64,000 bases of DNA from Arthrobacter sp. PAMC25284 (GTDB lineage: Bacteria; Actinomycetota; Actinomycetes; Actinomycetales; Micrococcaceae): positions 558,001-622,000 of the forward strand of contig NZ_CP080382.1 of NCBI RefSeq assembly GCF_019443425.1, given 5' to 3'. Under the pieces are notes generated by a model that was given only the letters and a program-made list of their open reading frames with translations, was not told the DNA's origin and ran no database searches. The position numbers and the translations under genes were made by a program. Positions within the stretch are counted from its first letter, which is position 1; every line of letters starts with the position of its first letter. Positions 10,149 through 17,819 of this stretch are shown here, in pieces.

Positions 10149-11067
10149 CCGTATTGCAGAATCACTCTTTTGGATTGGCCGCTATGTGGAGCGCGCCGAC
10201 GGCACCGCCCGCATTCTCGATGTCCACTTGGAACGGCTCAACCACCTGCCCATGGAGGAACAGCGCAGCGTTGCGCAAGAACTCCTCGCCGTGATGGGGG
10301 CGCGCACGCAGAACGAGGAGTTCGGCCTGTCCGAGCTGCTGAACGCTCTCGCCTATGACAAGCACAGCACCACGTCCATCGCCGGTTCGCTCGGCGCGGC
10401 GCGGGAGAATGCGCGCCGGGCCCGGGAGACCGTGTCCTCCGGGCTCTGGGAAAGCCTGAACACCACTTACTACGGACTCAACCAGCACCGCAAGGATGTG
10501 GTGGGGACCTACCGGTTCTGCAATTGGGTCCTGGAGCGGACCGCCATGGTCAGCGGCCTCGCCGACACCACGGTCAGCCACGACGAAAGCTGGCTGTTCC
10601 TGGTCCTGGGTCGGTCGCTCGAACGGGCCGACATGACAGCCCGTATGCTGTCCACCCGCGACGTCCTCTCCGCCGGTATGTCCTGGGTGAACATGCTGCG
10701 CTGCGCCGGAGCCTACGAGTCCTTCCTGCGGACCCGCCGGGCGGCCTTCGGTGACCAGCACGCGGCCGAGTTCCTGCTGCTCGACCGGCTGTTTCCCCGC
10801 TCCATCGTGTACGCCCTGCGCGACGCCGATGAATGCCTCGCCAAGCTCGACCCATCGGCGCAGCGGGTCGGTTTCATCAACGACGCCCGCCGCATCGTGG
10901 GCCAGGCCCGTACGTTCCTAGAATTCCACCGTACGGACGACCTGATGGCGGAACTTCCGGAGCACATGGAACGTGTGCAGAAGGCCGTGTCCGAGGCCTC
11001 GGATGCCATTTCCCGTAAGTACTTCAATCAGGCAGACGAACTCGCCTGGGTGGGAGAAGTTTCATGA
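10141..11067 (+). CDS. Alpha-E domain protein (DUF403)
   Basis: A 308-residue all-helical protein opening with MLSRIAESLFWIGRYVERADGTARIL, the signature of the alpha-E family (COG2307). A second conserved block, ESWLFLVLGRSLERADMTARML, repeats the same pattern, so the protein is an internal duplication of ER-A-ARxL helices. No enzymatic residues are obvious. The family almost always travels with permuted ATP-grasp and transglutaminase-like genes, as here, and probably serves as a partner or scaffold for them. It overlaps the ATP-grasp gene by 8 bp and the next gene by 4 bp. The function is unknown. Confidence 0.9.
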   Translation: MLSRIAESLFWIGRYVERADGTARILDVHLERLNHLPMEEQRSVAQELLAVMGARTQNEEFGLSELLNALAYDKHSTTSIAGSLGAARENARRARETVSSGLWESLNTTYYGLNQHRKDVVGTYRFCNWVLERTAMVSGLADTTVSHDESWLFLVLGRSLERADMTARMLSTRDVLSAGMSWVNMLRCAGAYESFLRTRRAAFGDQHAAEFLLLDRLFPRSIVYALRDADECLAKLDPSAQRVGFINDARRIVGQARTFLEFHRTDDLMAELPEHMERVQKAVSEASDAISRKYFNQADELAWVGEVS

Positions 11068-11915
11068 CCCGGCTGAGTATCGTCCATAAGACGGCCTACA
11101 AGTACAACAAGCGAGTCACGCTCTCGTACAACGAAGCCCGCATGACGCCACTGACGGACCCGCAGCAGGTGGTGCTGGAGTCCTCGCTCAAGGTCTCGCC
11201 TTCGCAGGCGGCGCTCAGCAGCTACCGCGACTATTGGGGCACCCGGGTGACGGCTTTTGACATGCAGATGCCGCACGATCATTTGGAAGTCCTGTCCACC
11301 ACCACCGTCGAGGTACACCGGGTGGAGAAGCTCCCGTCCGAAGCGGACATCGTCGGCTGGGACGAACTCACCACTCCGGAGACTCTGAACCGGTACAGCG
11401 ACTGGATTCCGCAGTCACAGCTCACCGGGCCGGGTGCCGAGGTGCTCGGGATCATCCCTGGTGTGGTGGAGGGTCGGTCGCCGCACGAGGCTGCGATGGC
11501 CGTCTTTGAATGGATGCGCGGTGAGATGACCTATATGAAGGGCTCCACGGGCGTCACCACCAGCGCCGAGCAGGCCTGGAACCAGCGGCAGGGCGTCTGC
11601 CAGGATCTGGCGCATCTCGCCATCGGCGCCCTGCGCAGCTGCGGGATCCCTGCACGCTATGTGTCCGGTTACTTGCACCCGCGCTCGACGGCGGAGCTTG
11701 GCGAGACGGTTGCCGGCCAGTCGCATGCGTGGCTCGAGTGGTGGGACGGCGAGTGGCGAAGCTGGGACCCGACCAACCACAAGCCTGCCGGGGACTTCCA
11801 CGTCACCGTGGCCCGCGGCCGCGACTACCGTGACGTGCCGCCGCTCAAAGGCATTCTGTCCGGCGGCGGGGGATCGGCCCTGAGCGTGAGCGTGGAGATT
11901 ACCCGCGTCGCCTGA
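11064..11915 (+). CDS. Transglutaminase-like family protein
   Basis: A 283-residue protein with the bacterial transglutaminase N-terminal beta domain (residues about 1-85) followed by a transglutaminase/protease core. The catalytic triad is readable: Cys in QRQGVCQDLAHLAIGALRSCG, His in GQSHAWLEWWDGEWRSWDPT and the Asp of WDPTNHKP. This papain-like fold could hydrolyse an amide bond or cross-link peptides. The gene begins in the ATGA overlap with the alpha-E gene and closes the operon, followed by a perfect palindromic terminator. In related operons it is proposed to process whatever the ATP-grasp ligase makes. Confidence 0.92.
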   Translation: MTRLSIVHKTAYKYNKRVTLSYNEARMTPLTDPQQVVLESSLKVSPSQAALSSYRDYWGTRVTAFDMQMPHDHLEVLSTTTVEVHRVEKLPSEADIVGWDELTTPETLNRYSDWIPQSQLTGPGAEVLGIIPGVVEGRSPHEAAMAVFEWMRGEMTYMKGSTGVTTSAEQAWNQRQGVCQDLAHLAIGALRSCGIPARYVSGYLHPRSTAELGETVAGQSHAWLEWWDGEWRSWDPTNHKPAGDFHVTVARGRDYRDVPPLKGILSGGGGSALSVSVEITRVA

Positions 11916-11943
11916 CCGGTGCGGGACAGCTGTCCCGCACCGG
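11916..11943. terminator. Perfect palindromic bidirectional terminator
   Basis: A 28-bp perfect palindrome with arms CCGGTGCGGGACAG and CTGTCCCGCACCGG. It fills the gap between two convergent stop codons (11915 and 11946). It lacks a U tract but should form a very stable hairpin in transcripts from either side. Confidence 0.75.
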
Positions 11944-11945
11944 GA

Positions 11946-12431
11946 TTACTCGAGGCCGGACCGGGTTGCGTCATCCAGCGGTGTCCACCAGGTCAGGGGC
12001 GGCACCACCTTGAAGCGCCGGCCCGTGATGGTATCCGGTGTGATCCGGACAAAGTGCTCTTTCTTTCCGGACTGCCACGGGAACAGCAGCAGCCCCACCG
12101 TATCCAGTAGTTCGTCCGGATTCCGGACCGGCGCGGCCTGGCCTTTGATCACAACGCTCCAGGCCACTCCGGTGTCCGGATCCACGCCGTCGGCCTCCAC
12201 CGCGACCGGCGTATCCCCGGTCGCGGCCTGCAGCTTGGTACCCTCGGCCGTGCGGAACACCAGAGTCCCGTGGTCGACTTTGTAGTTGACCGGGAAGATG
12301 TCCGGGTGGTCATCCACCCAGACGGCCAGCCGCCCGACCGTCACGCTGCGCAGCAGCCGCCAGCAGTCTTGGGTCTCGAGCGCCTCCACGGCGTGGACAT
12401 TATGGTCTCCGGCCTTCGGATCAGTAGTCAT
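11946..12431 (-). CDS. Pyridoxamine 5'-phosphate oxidase-fold protein (first copy)
   Basis: A 161-residue split-barrel protein. VTVGRLAVWVDDHPDIFPVNYKVDHGTLVFRT is typical of small actinobacterial PNPOx-like proteins that bind FMN, F420 or heme rather than make PLP. It is a paralogue of the product at 15720-16187, sharing patterns such as PDIFPVNY/PEIFPVNF and LTGRRFKV. The start ATG at 12431 has TAGGCT 7 nt upstream and no Shine-Dalgarno, so it is probably leaderless. A DosR-like box is centred 44 bp upstream, the usual position for activation by DevR. Such proteins are frequent in DosR regulons. The cofactor and substrate are not predictable. Confidence 0.85.
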   Translation of the reverse strand: MTTDPKAGDHNVHAVEALETQDCWRLLRSVTVGRLAVWVDDHPDIFPVNYKVDHGTLVFRTAEGTKLQAATGDTPVAVEADGVDPDTGVAWSVVIKGQAAPVRNPDELLDTVGLLLFPWQSGKKEHFVRITPDTITGRRFKVVPPLTWWTPLDDATRSGLE

Positions 12432-12467
12432 GGCCGCGAGCCTACGCCCGCACCCGGAGGGTCGGCT

Positions 12468-12482
12468 AGGGCAAAAAGTCCC
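12468..12482. promoter_or_regulatory. DevR/DosR-like box between PNPOx gene and devS
   Basis: AGGGCAAAAAGTCCC, read on the other strand as GGGACTTTTTGCCCT, resembles the mycobacterial DosR core GGGACTWWAGTCCC. It is centred 44 bp from the leaderless start of the left-hand PNPOx gene and 117 bp before the sensor kinase gene. It matches the box at 16222-16236 in 13 of 15 positions. Confidence 0.65.
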
Positions 12483-12591
12483 GCGCCACCCGTCACACTT
12501 CGACCAGACCGGGCCGCCGCCGACGCGAGAGGCGTATTCTGGCTGTACAGCGCCGTCGTGGATGGGCGCCGTAGCGAATTGGGGCGCCAGT

Positions 12592-14294
12592 ATGCAGTCA
12601 GCCGGGGAAAGCCGGGAGCAGGCATTGCGCTCCGACGAGTCCGGAATCGAGGAGGTGCTGAGGGGATTTGCCTCCAGGGCCGAAGAGTTGCTCCAGTCAC
12701 AGGAACGAATGACGGGCCTGCTGGAAGCGGTGGTCGCCCTGACCGAAGACCTCAGCCTGGACGCCGTGCTGGAGCGCGTGGTGCAGTCCGCATGCACCTT
12801 GCTGCAGGCCAGGTACGGCGCTCTCGGGGTCATCGGCGACAACGGGGCCCTTAGCCACTTCATCACGGTAGGTATCGACGCCGGCCCTGGCCGCACGCAT
12901 CGGCCCGTTGCCCACCGGTCACGGCGTCCTCGGCCTGCTGATCACGCACCCGTCGCCGCTCCGGCTGCACAACCTTACCGAGCATCCGGAGGCTTACGGA
13001 TTCCCGGCCCACCACCCGCCGATGCAATCGTTTCTGGGCGTCCCCATCCGGGTCCGCGAGGTGGCCTTCGGCAATCTCTATCTGACGCAAAAGGAGGGCG
13101 GCGAGGATTTCACCGCCGAGGACGAGGCCCTGGCGGTCGCCCTGGCCGCCGCAGCCGGCGTTGCGATCGAAAACGCCCGGCTGTATGACGACTCTCGGCG
13201 CCGCGCCCGCTGGTTGGAAGCCTGCATGGACGTTTCCGGACTGATGCTCAGCAGCGGCCGCGACTACACGTCGGGCGGACTGGACCCGGTCGCTCATCGT
13301 GCCCTGCGGGAGTCCGGTTCCGCCCTCGTCCTGCTGGCGGCCCCGGCAGAGGACGGGTCGGGGTATGTTGTGATCGGCGTTGCGGGCGACACTGGCAATG
13401 TTTTTGCCGGCGAAACGCTGACGCTGGAGTGCCCGGTGCTGGAGGATGTCCTGGACGGCGGAGGCCCCGTGGTGCTCGAGGACTCGTCCGTCGTGCTGGC
13501 AGAGGTTGATGACCGGATCCGTGGCCCGCTGCTCGCCGTCGCGTTGCGCACACCGGAAGCCAACCATGGCGTCCTGCTCATGATCCGAAACAGCGAACGG
13601 GTGAACTACAGCCGGACGGATATCGAGATGGGGGCCGTCTACGGTACCTACATCGCCCTCGCCCTCGAACTGACCCGGGTCCACCGGTTGCGCGAGCAGT
13701 TGTTGGTCTACAGCGACAGGGACCGCATTGCCAGGGACCTCCATGACCTGGTCATCCAGCGGCTGTTCGCAGCCGGGCTGAGTGTGCAAAGCCTGACCCG
13801 GTTCACCACGGACGATCATGCCGCCGAGCGGATCCGCAACATCACGAACGAACTCGACGGGGCGATCCGCAGCCTTCGGGACACTATCTACTCGTTGAAG
13901 AGCAGCAGCAGCGAAATGGAACTGCTGAGCGGCCGGATCCGCCGGATTGCGAAGAGTTCGGCCAAGGCCCCTGCCGTTCGTGCCGCGGCTGACCATGACC
14001 GGACCGGTGGATGCCGTCACCCCGGACAAAGCAGACAACGTCGTCGCCGTGGTCTCCGAGGGGCTGAGCAATGCCATCCGCCATTCCGGCGCCGACTCCA
14101 TCTCAGTGTCGGTCTCTGTTGTCAGGGGACGGGTGACGGTTGTCATCACCGACAACGGCACCGGTTTCGCCGACCCTGAAAAGCGCAACGGTCTGATTAA
14201 CCTGGAAGACCGTGCGCGAATGCTCAATGGGGATTGCACCATCACGAGCGCACCCAACGCCGGCACGAGCCTGAAGTGGGCAGTACCGCTGTAG
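12592..14294 (+). pseudogene. devS: DevS/DosS-like GAF sensor histidine kinase, two frameshifts
   Basis: A cytosolic sensor kinase of the DevS/DosT type: two GAF domains (the first near residues 40-190), a HisKA_3 dimerisation helix with phosphoacceptor in DRDRIARDLHDLVIQRLF, and a HATPase end with SEGLSNAIRHSG and ITDNGTGFADP. In M. tuberculosis these GAF domains bind heme and sense O2, NO, CO or redox state. Heme ligation cannot be confirmed here. Two +1 shifts interrupt it: in GGCCC at 12883-12887 (removal of one C restores GIDAGLAARIGPLPTGHGVLG) and in GGCCCC at 13966-13971 (restores SSAKALPFVPRLTMTGPVDA). Every motif survives in one of the three frames, so errors in the sequence are more likely than decay. 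The start at 12592 follows GGGG; upstream in-frame starts exist. Confidence 0.85.
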
Positions 14295-14339
14295 CCGGCG
14301 TCAAAGTCGGCACCCGAATCAGGCTCCGGGGAAATCCGG

Positions 14340-15065
14340 TCAGCGGACGCCGGGTCGCCGGACTGGGTCGGCAAGGCCGGGGATGTCTGCTCCGGCGGGG
14401 GCCGTGATAAAAACAGCGGCCTGTGTCCGGCGCTCAAAACCCAGCTTGGCCAGCAGCGAGGACACATAATTTTTGACGGTCTTCTCCGCCAAAAACATCT
14501 CTGCCGCGATCTGCCGGTTCGTCAGTCCTTCTCCGACGAATTCCAGCACCTTGCGTTCCTGCGGCGTCAGGTTCGACGTGCGCGGATCCACCTCATCCTC
14601 GTCCACCAGCCTGCCCACGATGCCGGCAGCGACGTCGTCCGCGAACAGCGACTCGCCAGCAGCTGCGCACCGCAACGCACCGATCAGGTCTGTGCCGCCG
14701 ATTTCCTTCAGGACGTATCCGCGGGCGCCGGCCAGCACCGCTCCGCGCAAAGCCTGCTCGTCGTCGAAACTGGTGAGGATAATACAGTTCAGGGAGGGAT
14801 CCACAGATCGGACATCGCGGCAGACCTCGATGCCGGTCCCGTCCGGCAACCGCGCGTCCAGGACGCAGACATCCGGATGCAGGGCAGGTATCCGGCGGGT
14901 TGCCTCCACCGCGGATCCCGAACTGCCCACAACGACGAAACCCTCGCCTTCAAGGAGTTCCTGCAGCCCACGCCTGACCAACTCATGGTCGTCCAGGATA
15001 TACACGCGGAGGTCCGCCGGTGCACCCCCGGTTGCGGGATGACCCGTGTCTTCCCAGGCGATCAT
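14340..15065 (-). CDS. devR: DevR/DosR-like NarL family response regulator
   Basis: A 241-residue regulator with a receiver domain (LRVYILDDHELVRRGLQELL, phosphoacceptor Asp70 in VCVLDARLPDGTG, conserved Lys in YVLKEIGG) and a LuxR-type helix-turn-helix (LTPQERKVLEFVGEGLTNRQIAAEMFLAEKTVKNYVSSLL). This is the same layout as mycobacterial DevR/DosR. It faces the sensor kinase gene tail to tail, with 45 nt between stops, and is the obvious partner of that kinase. DosR-like boxes in front of both PNPOx genes and the stress-protein gene are its likely targets. The upstream region of devR itself (15066-15268) also carries two such boxes, so autoregulation is possible. Confidence 0.88.
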   Translation of the reverse strand: MIAWEDTGHPATGGAPADLRVYILDDHELVRRGLQELLEGEGFVVVGSSGSAVEATRRIPALHPDVCVLDARLPDGTGIEVCRDVRSVDPSLNCIILTSFDDEQALRGAVLAGARGYVLKEIGGTDLIGALRCAAAGESLFADDVAAGIVGRLVDEDEVDPRTSNLTPQERKVLEFVGEGLTNRQIAAEMFLAEKTVKNYVSSLLAKLGFERRTQAAVFITAPAGADIPGLADPVRRPGVR

Positions 15066-15146
15066 GGTGCTCCTGTCCGGCGGCTGCTGCTGCCACGTGT
15101 GGTTTTCCGGCCTTTGTTAGTTTTGTTCAGCCGGCCGGTCGTTACA

Positions 15147-15203
15147 AGGGCCGTTAGGCCCGGGGGCCTATCCGGCCGTGCGCTCTCTATGACTTTAGGC
15201 CCT
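15147..15203. promoter_or_regulatory. Two DevR/DosR-like boxes in the devR/usp intergenic region
   Basis: The 203-nt gap between divergent devR and the stress-protein gene has AGGGCCGTTAGGCCC at 15147-15161 and ATGACTTTAGGCCCT at 15189-15203. The second matches the reverse complement of the box at 16222-16236 in 13 of 15 positions. Their centres are 42 bp apart, which puts them on the same face of the helix. Paired boxes of this kind are common at DosR-controlled promoters. Confidence 0.55.
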
Positions 15204-15268
15204 ATCCGCCCCGGAGCCGTGTCGGCACCCTTGAACTAGCCGCTGCGGTTCCGACGAAGGGAACGTCC

Positions 15269-15713
15269 ATGAGTGAAGCCAGGCCCATCCGGACGATTTT
15301 CGTCGGTGTGGACGGCTCCGCCGCGTCGGTCGAGGCACTCCGTCAGGCCCAGGGGCTGGCGGTCCCACTGTCGGCCAAGGTCATTGCCTTGGCATGCTGG
15401 GATACACCACCCATTTATGAGGGCTATGTCGCGATGGGAATCGACGACTTCGACGTCCGGGCGGCTGAGATTCTGCAGGAGGCCGTCGTCAAAGCCTTTG
15501 GGGCGGTGACGCCGGCGAACGTGGAAACGCGGCTGGTCCAGGGCCATCCGCGGCACCTGCTGATCGAGGCGAGCAGGACGGCGGACCTCCTTGTGCTGGG
15601 GCCGCCGCGGGCATGGCGGTTTCGGTGGACTGCTGCTGGGGTCAGTCAGTTCCGCGTGTGTGGCGCACGGACACTGCCCGGTGCTCGTCGTCCATGCCCC
15701 GCCGAAGCCTTGA
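15269..15713 (+). pseudogene. Universal stress protein (UspA family), one frameshift
   Basis: A small UspA-fold protein: the N-terminus TIFVGVDGSAASVEALRQA is the first beta strand and helix of the family. The frame breaks at GGGGCC (15598-15603). Removing one G restores LLVLGRRGHGGFGGLLLGS, which contains the ATP-binding motif G-2x-G-9x-G(S/T), then HGHCPVLVVHAPPKP and a stop at 15711-15713. The repaired protein is 147 residues, normal for the family. ATP-binding Usp proteins are prominent in DosR regulons. Its position behind two DosR-like boxes and between devR and a PNPOx gene supports such control. It has a Shine-Dalgarno (GAAGGGAA) before ATG 15269. The break is probably a sequencing error. 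Confidence 0.85.
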
Positions 15714-15719
15714 GGGCGG

Positions 15720-16187
15720 CTATTCGAAAACCGAGCGGCGCGGGTCCGAGAGCCGGGTCTTCCACAGATCCGGCGCGTTAACCTTGAACCGGCGCCCGGT
15801 CAGCGCCCTGGGAGCCACGCGCACGTAGAAGTTTTTTTCGCCCGGCTGCCACGGCTCGAGCAAAAGCGCGTCGGCGGCGTCCTTCTCCGCCTGGCCGTCA
15901 ATCAGTTCTGCCTCACCCCGGGCCATGACACTCCACGCCGTCTGCTCATGGGCGTCGTAGCCGTCGATCTCAAACGCGACCGGCTTGGCGGTGATGGCAC
16001 CCCAGAGTTTTGTGCCGCCGGAAGTCCGGAAAACAATCGTCCGGCGCTCGAGAACGAAATTCACCGGAAAGATCTCCGGATGGCTGTCGACGATGAGTGC
16101 AACCCGACCGACGGGTTCTGCATCAAGCAGCGCCCAGCACTGGTCGATGGACAGGGAGTGGTCCGGTTGCGGGGTCATCGTGTTCAT
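15720..16187 (-). CDS. Pyridoxamine 5'-phosphate oxidase-fold protein (second copy)
   Basis: A 155-residue split-barrel flavin or deazaflavin-binding protein, paralogous to the one at 11946-12431. Recognisable segments are EPVGRVALIVDSHPEIFPVNF, TIVFRTSGGTKLW and APRALTGRRFKVN. ATG 16187 is preceded by TAGGGT at 6 nt, so it is leaderless. A DosR-like box is centred exactly 42 bp upstream, where it would overlap the -35 region as a class II activator site. It converges on the stress-protein gene with a 6-nt gap. The specific reaction is unknown. Confidence 0.85.
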   Translation of the reverse strand: MNTMTPQPDHSLSIDQCWALLDAEPVGRVALIVDSHPEIFPVNFVLERRTIVFRTSGGTKLWGAITAKPVAFEIDGYDAHEQTAWSVMARGEAELIDGQAEKDAADALLLEPWQPGEKNFYVRVAPRALTGRRFKVNAPDLWKTRLSDPRRSVFE

Positions 16188-16221
16188 GAAGCGACCCTAC
16201 GTACCAACCACGGCGTCCATC

Positions 16222-16236
16222 AGGGCCTAAAGTCCC
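16222..16236. promoter_or_regulatory. DevR/DosR-like box before second PNPOx gene
   Basis: AGGGCCTAAAGTCCC is, on the opposite strand, GGGACTTTAGGCCCT. This differs from the mycobacterial core GGGACTWWAGTCCC at one position over the shared 14. It is centred 42 bp from the leaderless start at 16187. It is the best of the four boxes in this block. Confidence 0.72.
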
Positions 16237-16285
16237 GCAGCGGCACCGGCAGCCGCTGGCGCCGGACCGTCGAACCGTCGAACCG

Positions 16286-17749
16286 CTACCAGGGGCTGGG
16301 CTTGTAGTCCTTGAGGAAGACTCCGTACTGGTCTTCGCCCGACTCGCCCATAACCACCGGATCGTAGACGCGGGCTGCGCCGTCCACCAGGTCCAGAGGC
16401 GCGTGGAAGCCCTCTTCCATCAGGCGGACCTTGGTGTAGTGCGGCCGTTCGTCCGTGATCCAGCCGGTATCCACGGCAGTCATCAGGATGCCGTCGGCGT
16501 CGAGCATTTCCTGGGCGCTCGTCCGGGTCATCATGTTCAGGGCAGCCTTCGCCATGTTGGTGTGCGGGTGCCCGGGGCCCTTATAGGCCCGGGCGAACTG
16601 TCCCTCCATGGCACTGACGTTGACAATGTACTTGCGCCGGGCGGTCGAGCGTTTCATGGCCGCCCGCAGCCTGCTGACCAGCAGGAACGGCGCGGTCACG
16701 TTGCACAACTGCACTTCGAGCATCTCCAGAGGGTCGACTTCGTCAACAACCTGAGTCCAGCTGTTAACGGCCGCGAGGTCCGGGACCAGCCCGCCGGCGT
16801 CGATGGCCGTGCCGGAAGCGATGCGCTCCAGGGATGCCGAGCCCGTGGACAAGGCCAGGGAGGTGATGGCGTCCCCGGCCAGCACCGGATGGTCCAGCAC
16901 GGTACTGGCCAGCGCGAGCGGGTGCTTGTCGTGGGCGTGGCCGAAGGTGACAAGTTCGGGGCCGCCGTTGGCGGCCTGCAGTTCGGCGGGCAGCGCCTCA
17001 TCCTCGGCGTCGACCAGGGGCTTGTAGGCGTTGCCGGAGCGACGAACGGTCTGGGCTGCGTTGTTGATGATGATGTCCAAGGGGCCGGCCGCGTCCAGGG
17101 AGTCGGTCAAGGCCATGACCTGCGACGGATCACGCAGGTCGATACCGACGATTTGCAACCGGTGCAGCCATTCGCCACTGTCCTCCATGGCGGCAAACCG
17201 CCGTGCGGCATCCTTGGGGAAGCGCGTGGTGATGGTGGTGTGGGCGCCGTCGCGGAGGAGCCGCAGGGCGATATACATGCCGATCTTGGCCCGCCCGCCG
17301 GTCAGGAGGGCCCGGCGCCCCGTCAGGTCCGTGCGGGCGTCGCGCTTGCCGTGGCTGAAAGCCGCGCACTCCGGGCAGAGCTGGTGGTAAAAGGCGTCCA
17401 CCTGCGTGTAGTGGTTCTTGCAGATGTAGCAGGGCCTGGATTTGATCAGGTGCCCGGCAATCTTCCCCGTCGCGGAGGAAGCGAGCTTGTCGCCGCGGGT
17501 CTCGTCGTCGATCCGGTCAGGGGCCGCCGTCGCCGTCTGGGAGATAACGGCGCGGTCCGACTCGGCGATCAGGTCCCGTTTGGTCACCCGGCGGTGCCGC
17601 TTGACAGCCTTGAACATTTTTCCAGTGGCGCGGCGGACCGAAACGTAGTCCGGGTGCTCCTCGTCGTAGACGTGGATGCTGTCCAGGACCTTGAGGCAGG
17701 CCTGAATTTCCTCAGGGGTCAGTTCGGCTGGCAAATCGGGGGAGCTCAT
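16286..17749 (-). CDS. SDR family oxidoreductase with N-terminal zinc knuckle
   Basis: A 487-residue protein. After about 100 residues of N-terminal sequence there is a C-X2-C-X14-C-X2-C zinc-binding pattern (Cys107, 110, 125, 128) and then a Rossmann domain beginning RRALLTGGRAKIGMYIALRLL near residue 147. Later SDR features include the NNAA motif in DIIINNAAQTV and the VNVSAMEGQF strand. The final part contains VDTGWITDE. The usual YxxxK is not evident: the region reads HPHTNMAKAALNMMTR, with a lysine but no tyrosine four residues earlier. The cofactor should be NAD(P)H and the substrate is unknown. ATG 17749 has TAAAAT 7 nt upstream, so it is leaderless. The hairpin at 17764-17806 separates it from glgC. 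Confidence 0.8.
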   Translation of the reverse strand: MSSPDLPAELTPEEIQACLKVLDSIHVYDEEHPDYVSVRRATGKMFKAVKRHRRVTKRDLIAESDRAVISQTATAAPDRIDDETRGDKLASSATGKIAGHLIKSRPCYICKNHYTQVDAFYHQLCPECAAFSHGKRDARTDLTGRRALLTGGRAKIGMYIALRLLRDGAHTTITTRFPKDAARRFAAMEDSGEWLHRLQIVGIDLRDPSQVMALTDSLDAAGPLDIIINNAAQTVRRSGNAYKPLVDAEDEALPAELQAANGGPELVTFGHAHDKHPLALASTVLDHPVLAGDAITSLALSTGSASLERIASGTAIDAGGLVPDLAAVNSWTQVVDEVDPLEMLEVQLCNVTAPFLLVSRLRAAMKRSTARRKYIVNVSAMEGQFARAYKGPGHPHTNMAKAALNMMTRTSAQEMLDADGILMTAVDTGWITDERPHYTKVRLMEEGFHAPLDLVDGAARVYDPVVMGESGEDQYGVFLKDYKPSPW

Positions 17750-17763
17750 TGGACCAATTTTAC

Positions 17764-17806
17764 AGCGTGAGGGGAGCCCGGCCGGACGCCGGGCTCCCCT
17801 CACGCT
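17764..17806 (-). terminator. Strong hairpin after glgC
   Basis: Arms AGCGTGAGGGGAGCCCGG and CCGGGCTCCCCTCACGCT form a perfect 18-bp stem with a 7-nt loop. It starts 14 nt after the glgC stop on the minus strand and ends 15 nt before the next start. There is no U run, but the stem is long enough to end or stabilise the glgC transcript. Confidence 0.7.
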
Positions 17807-17819
17807 GCCGTGTATGTGG

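Noticed and set aside
8553..11915. Possible biosynthetic gene cluster or defence island
   Set aside because: Only the three conserved operon genes are present, flanked by ordinary metabolic genes, with no toxin, nuclease or tailoring enzymes.
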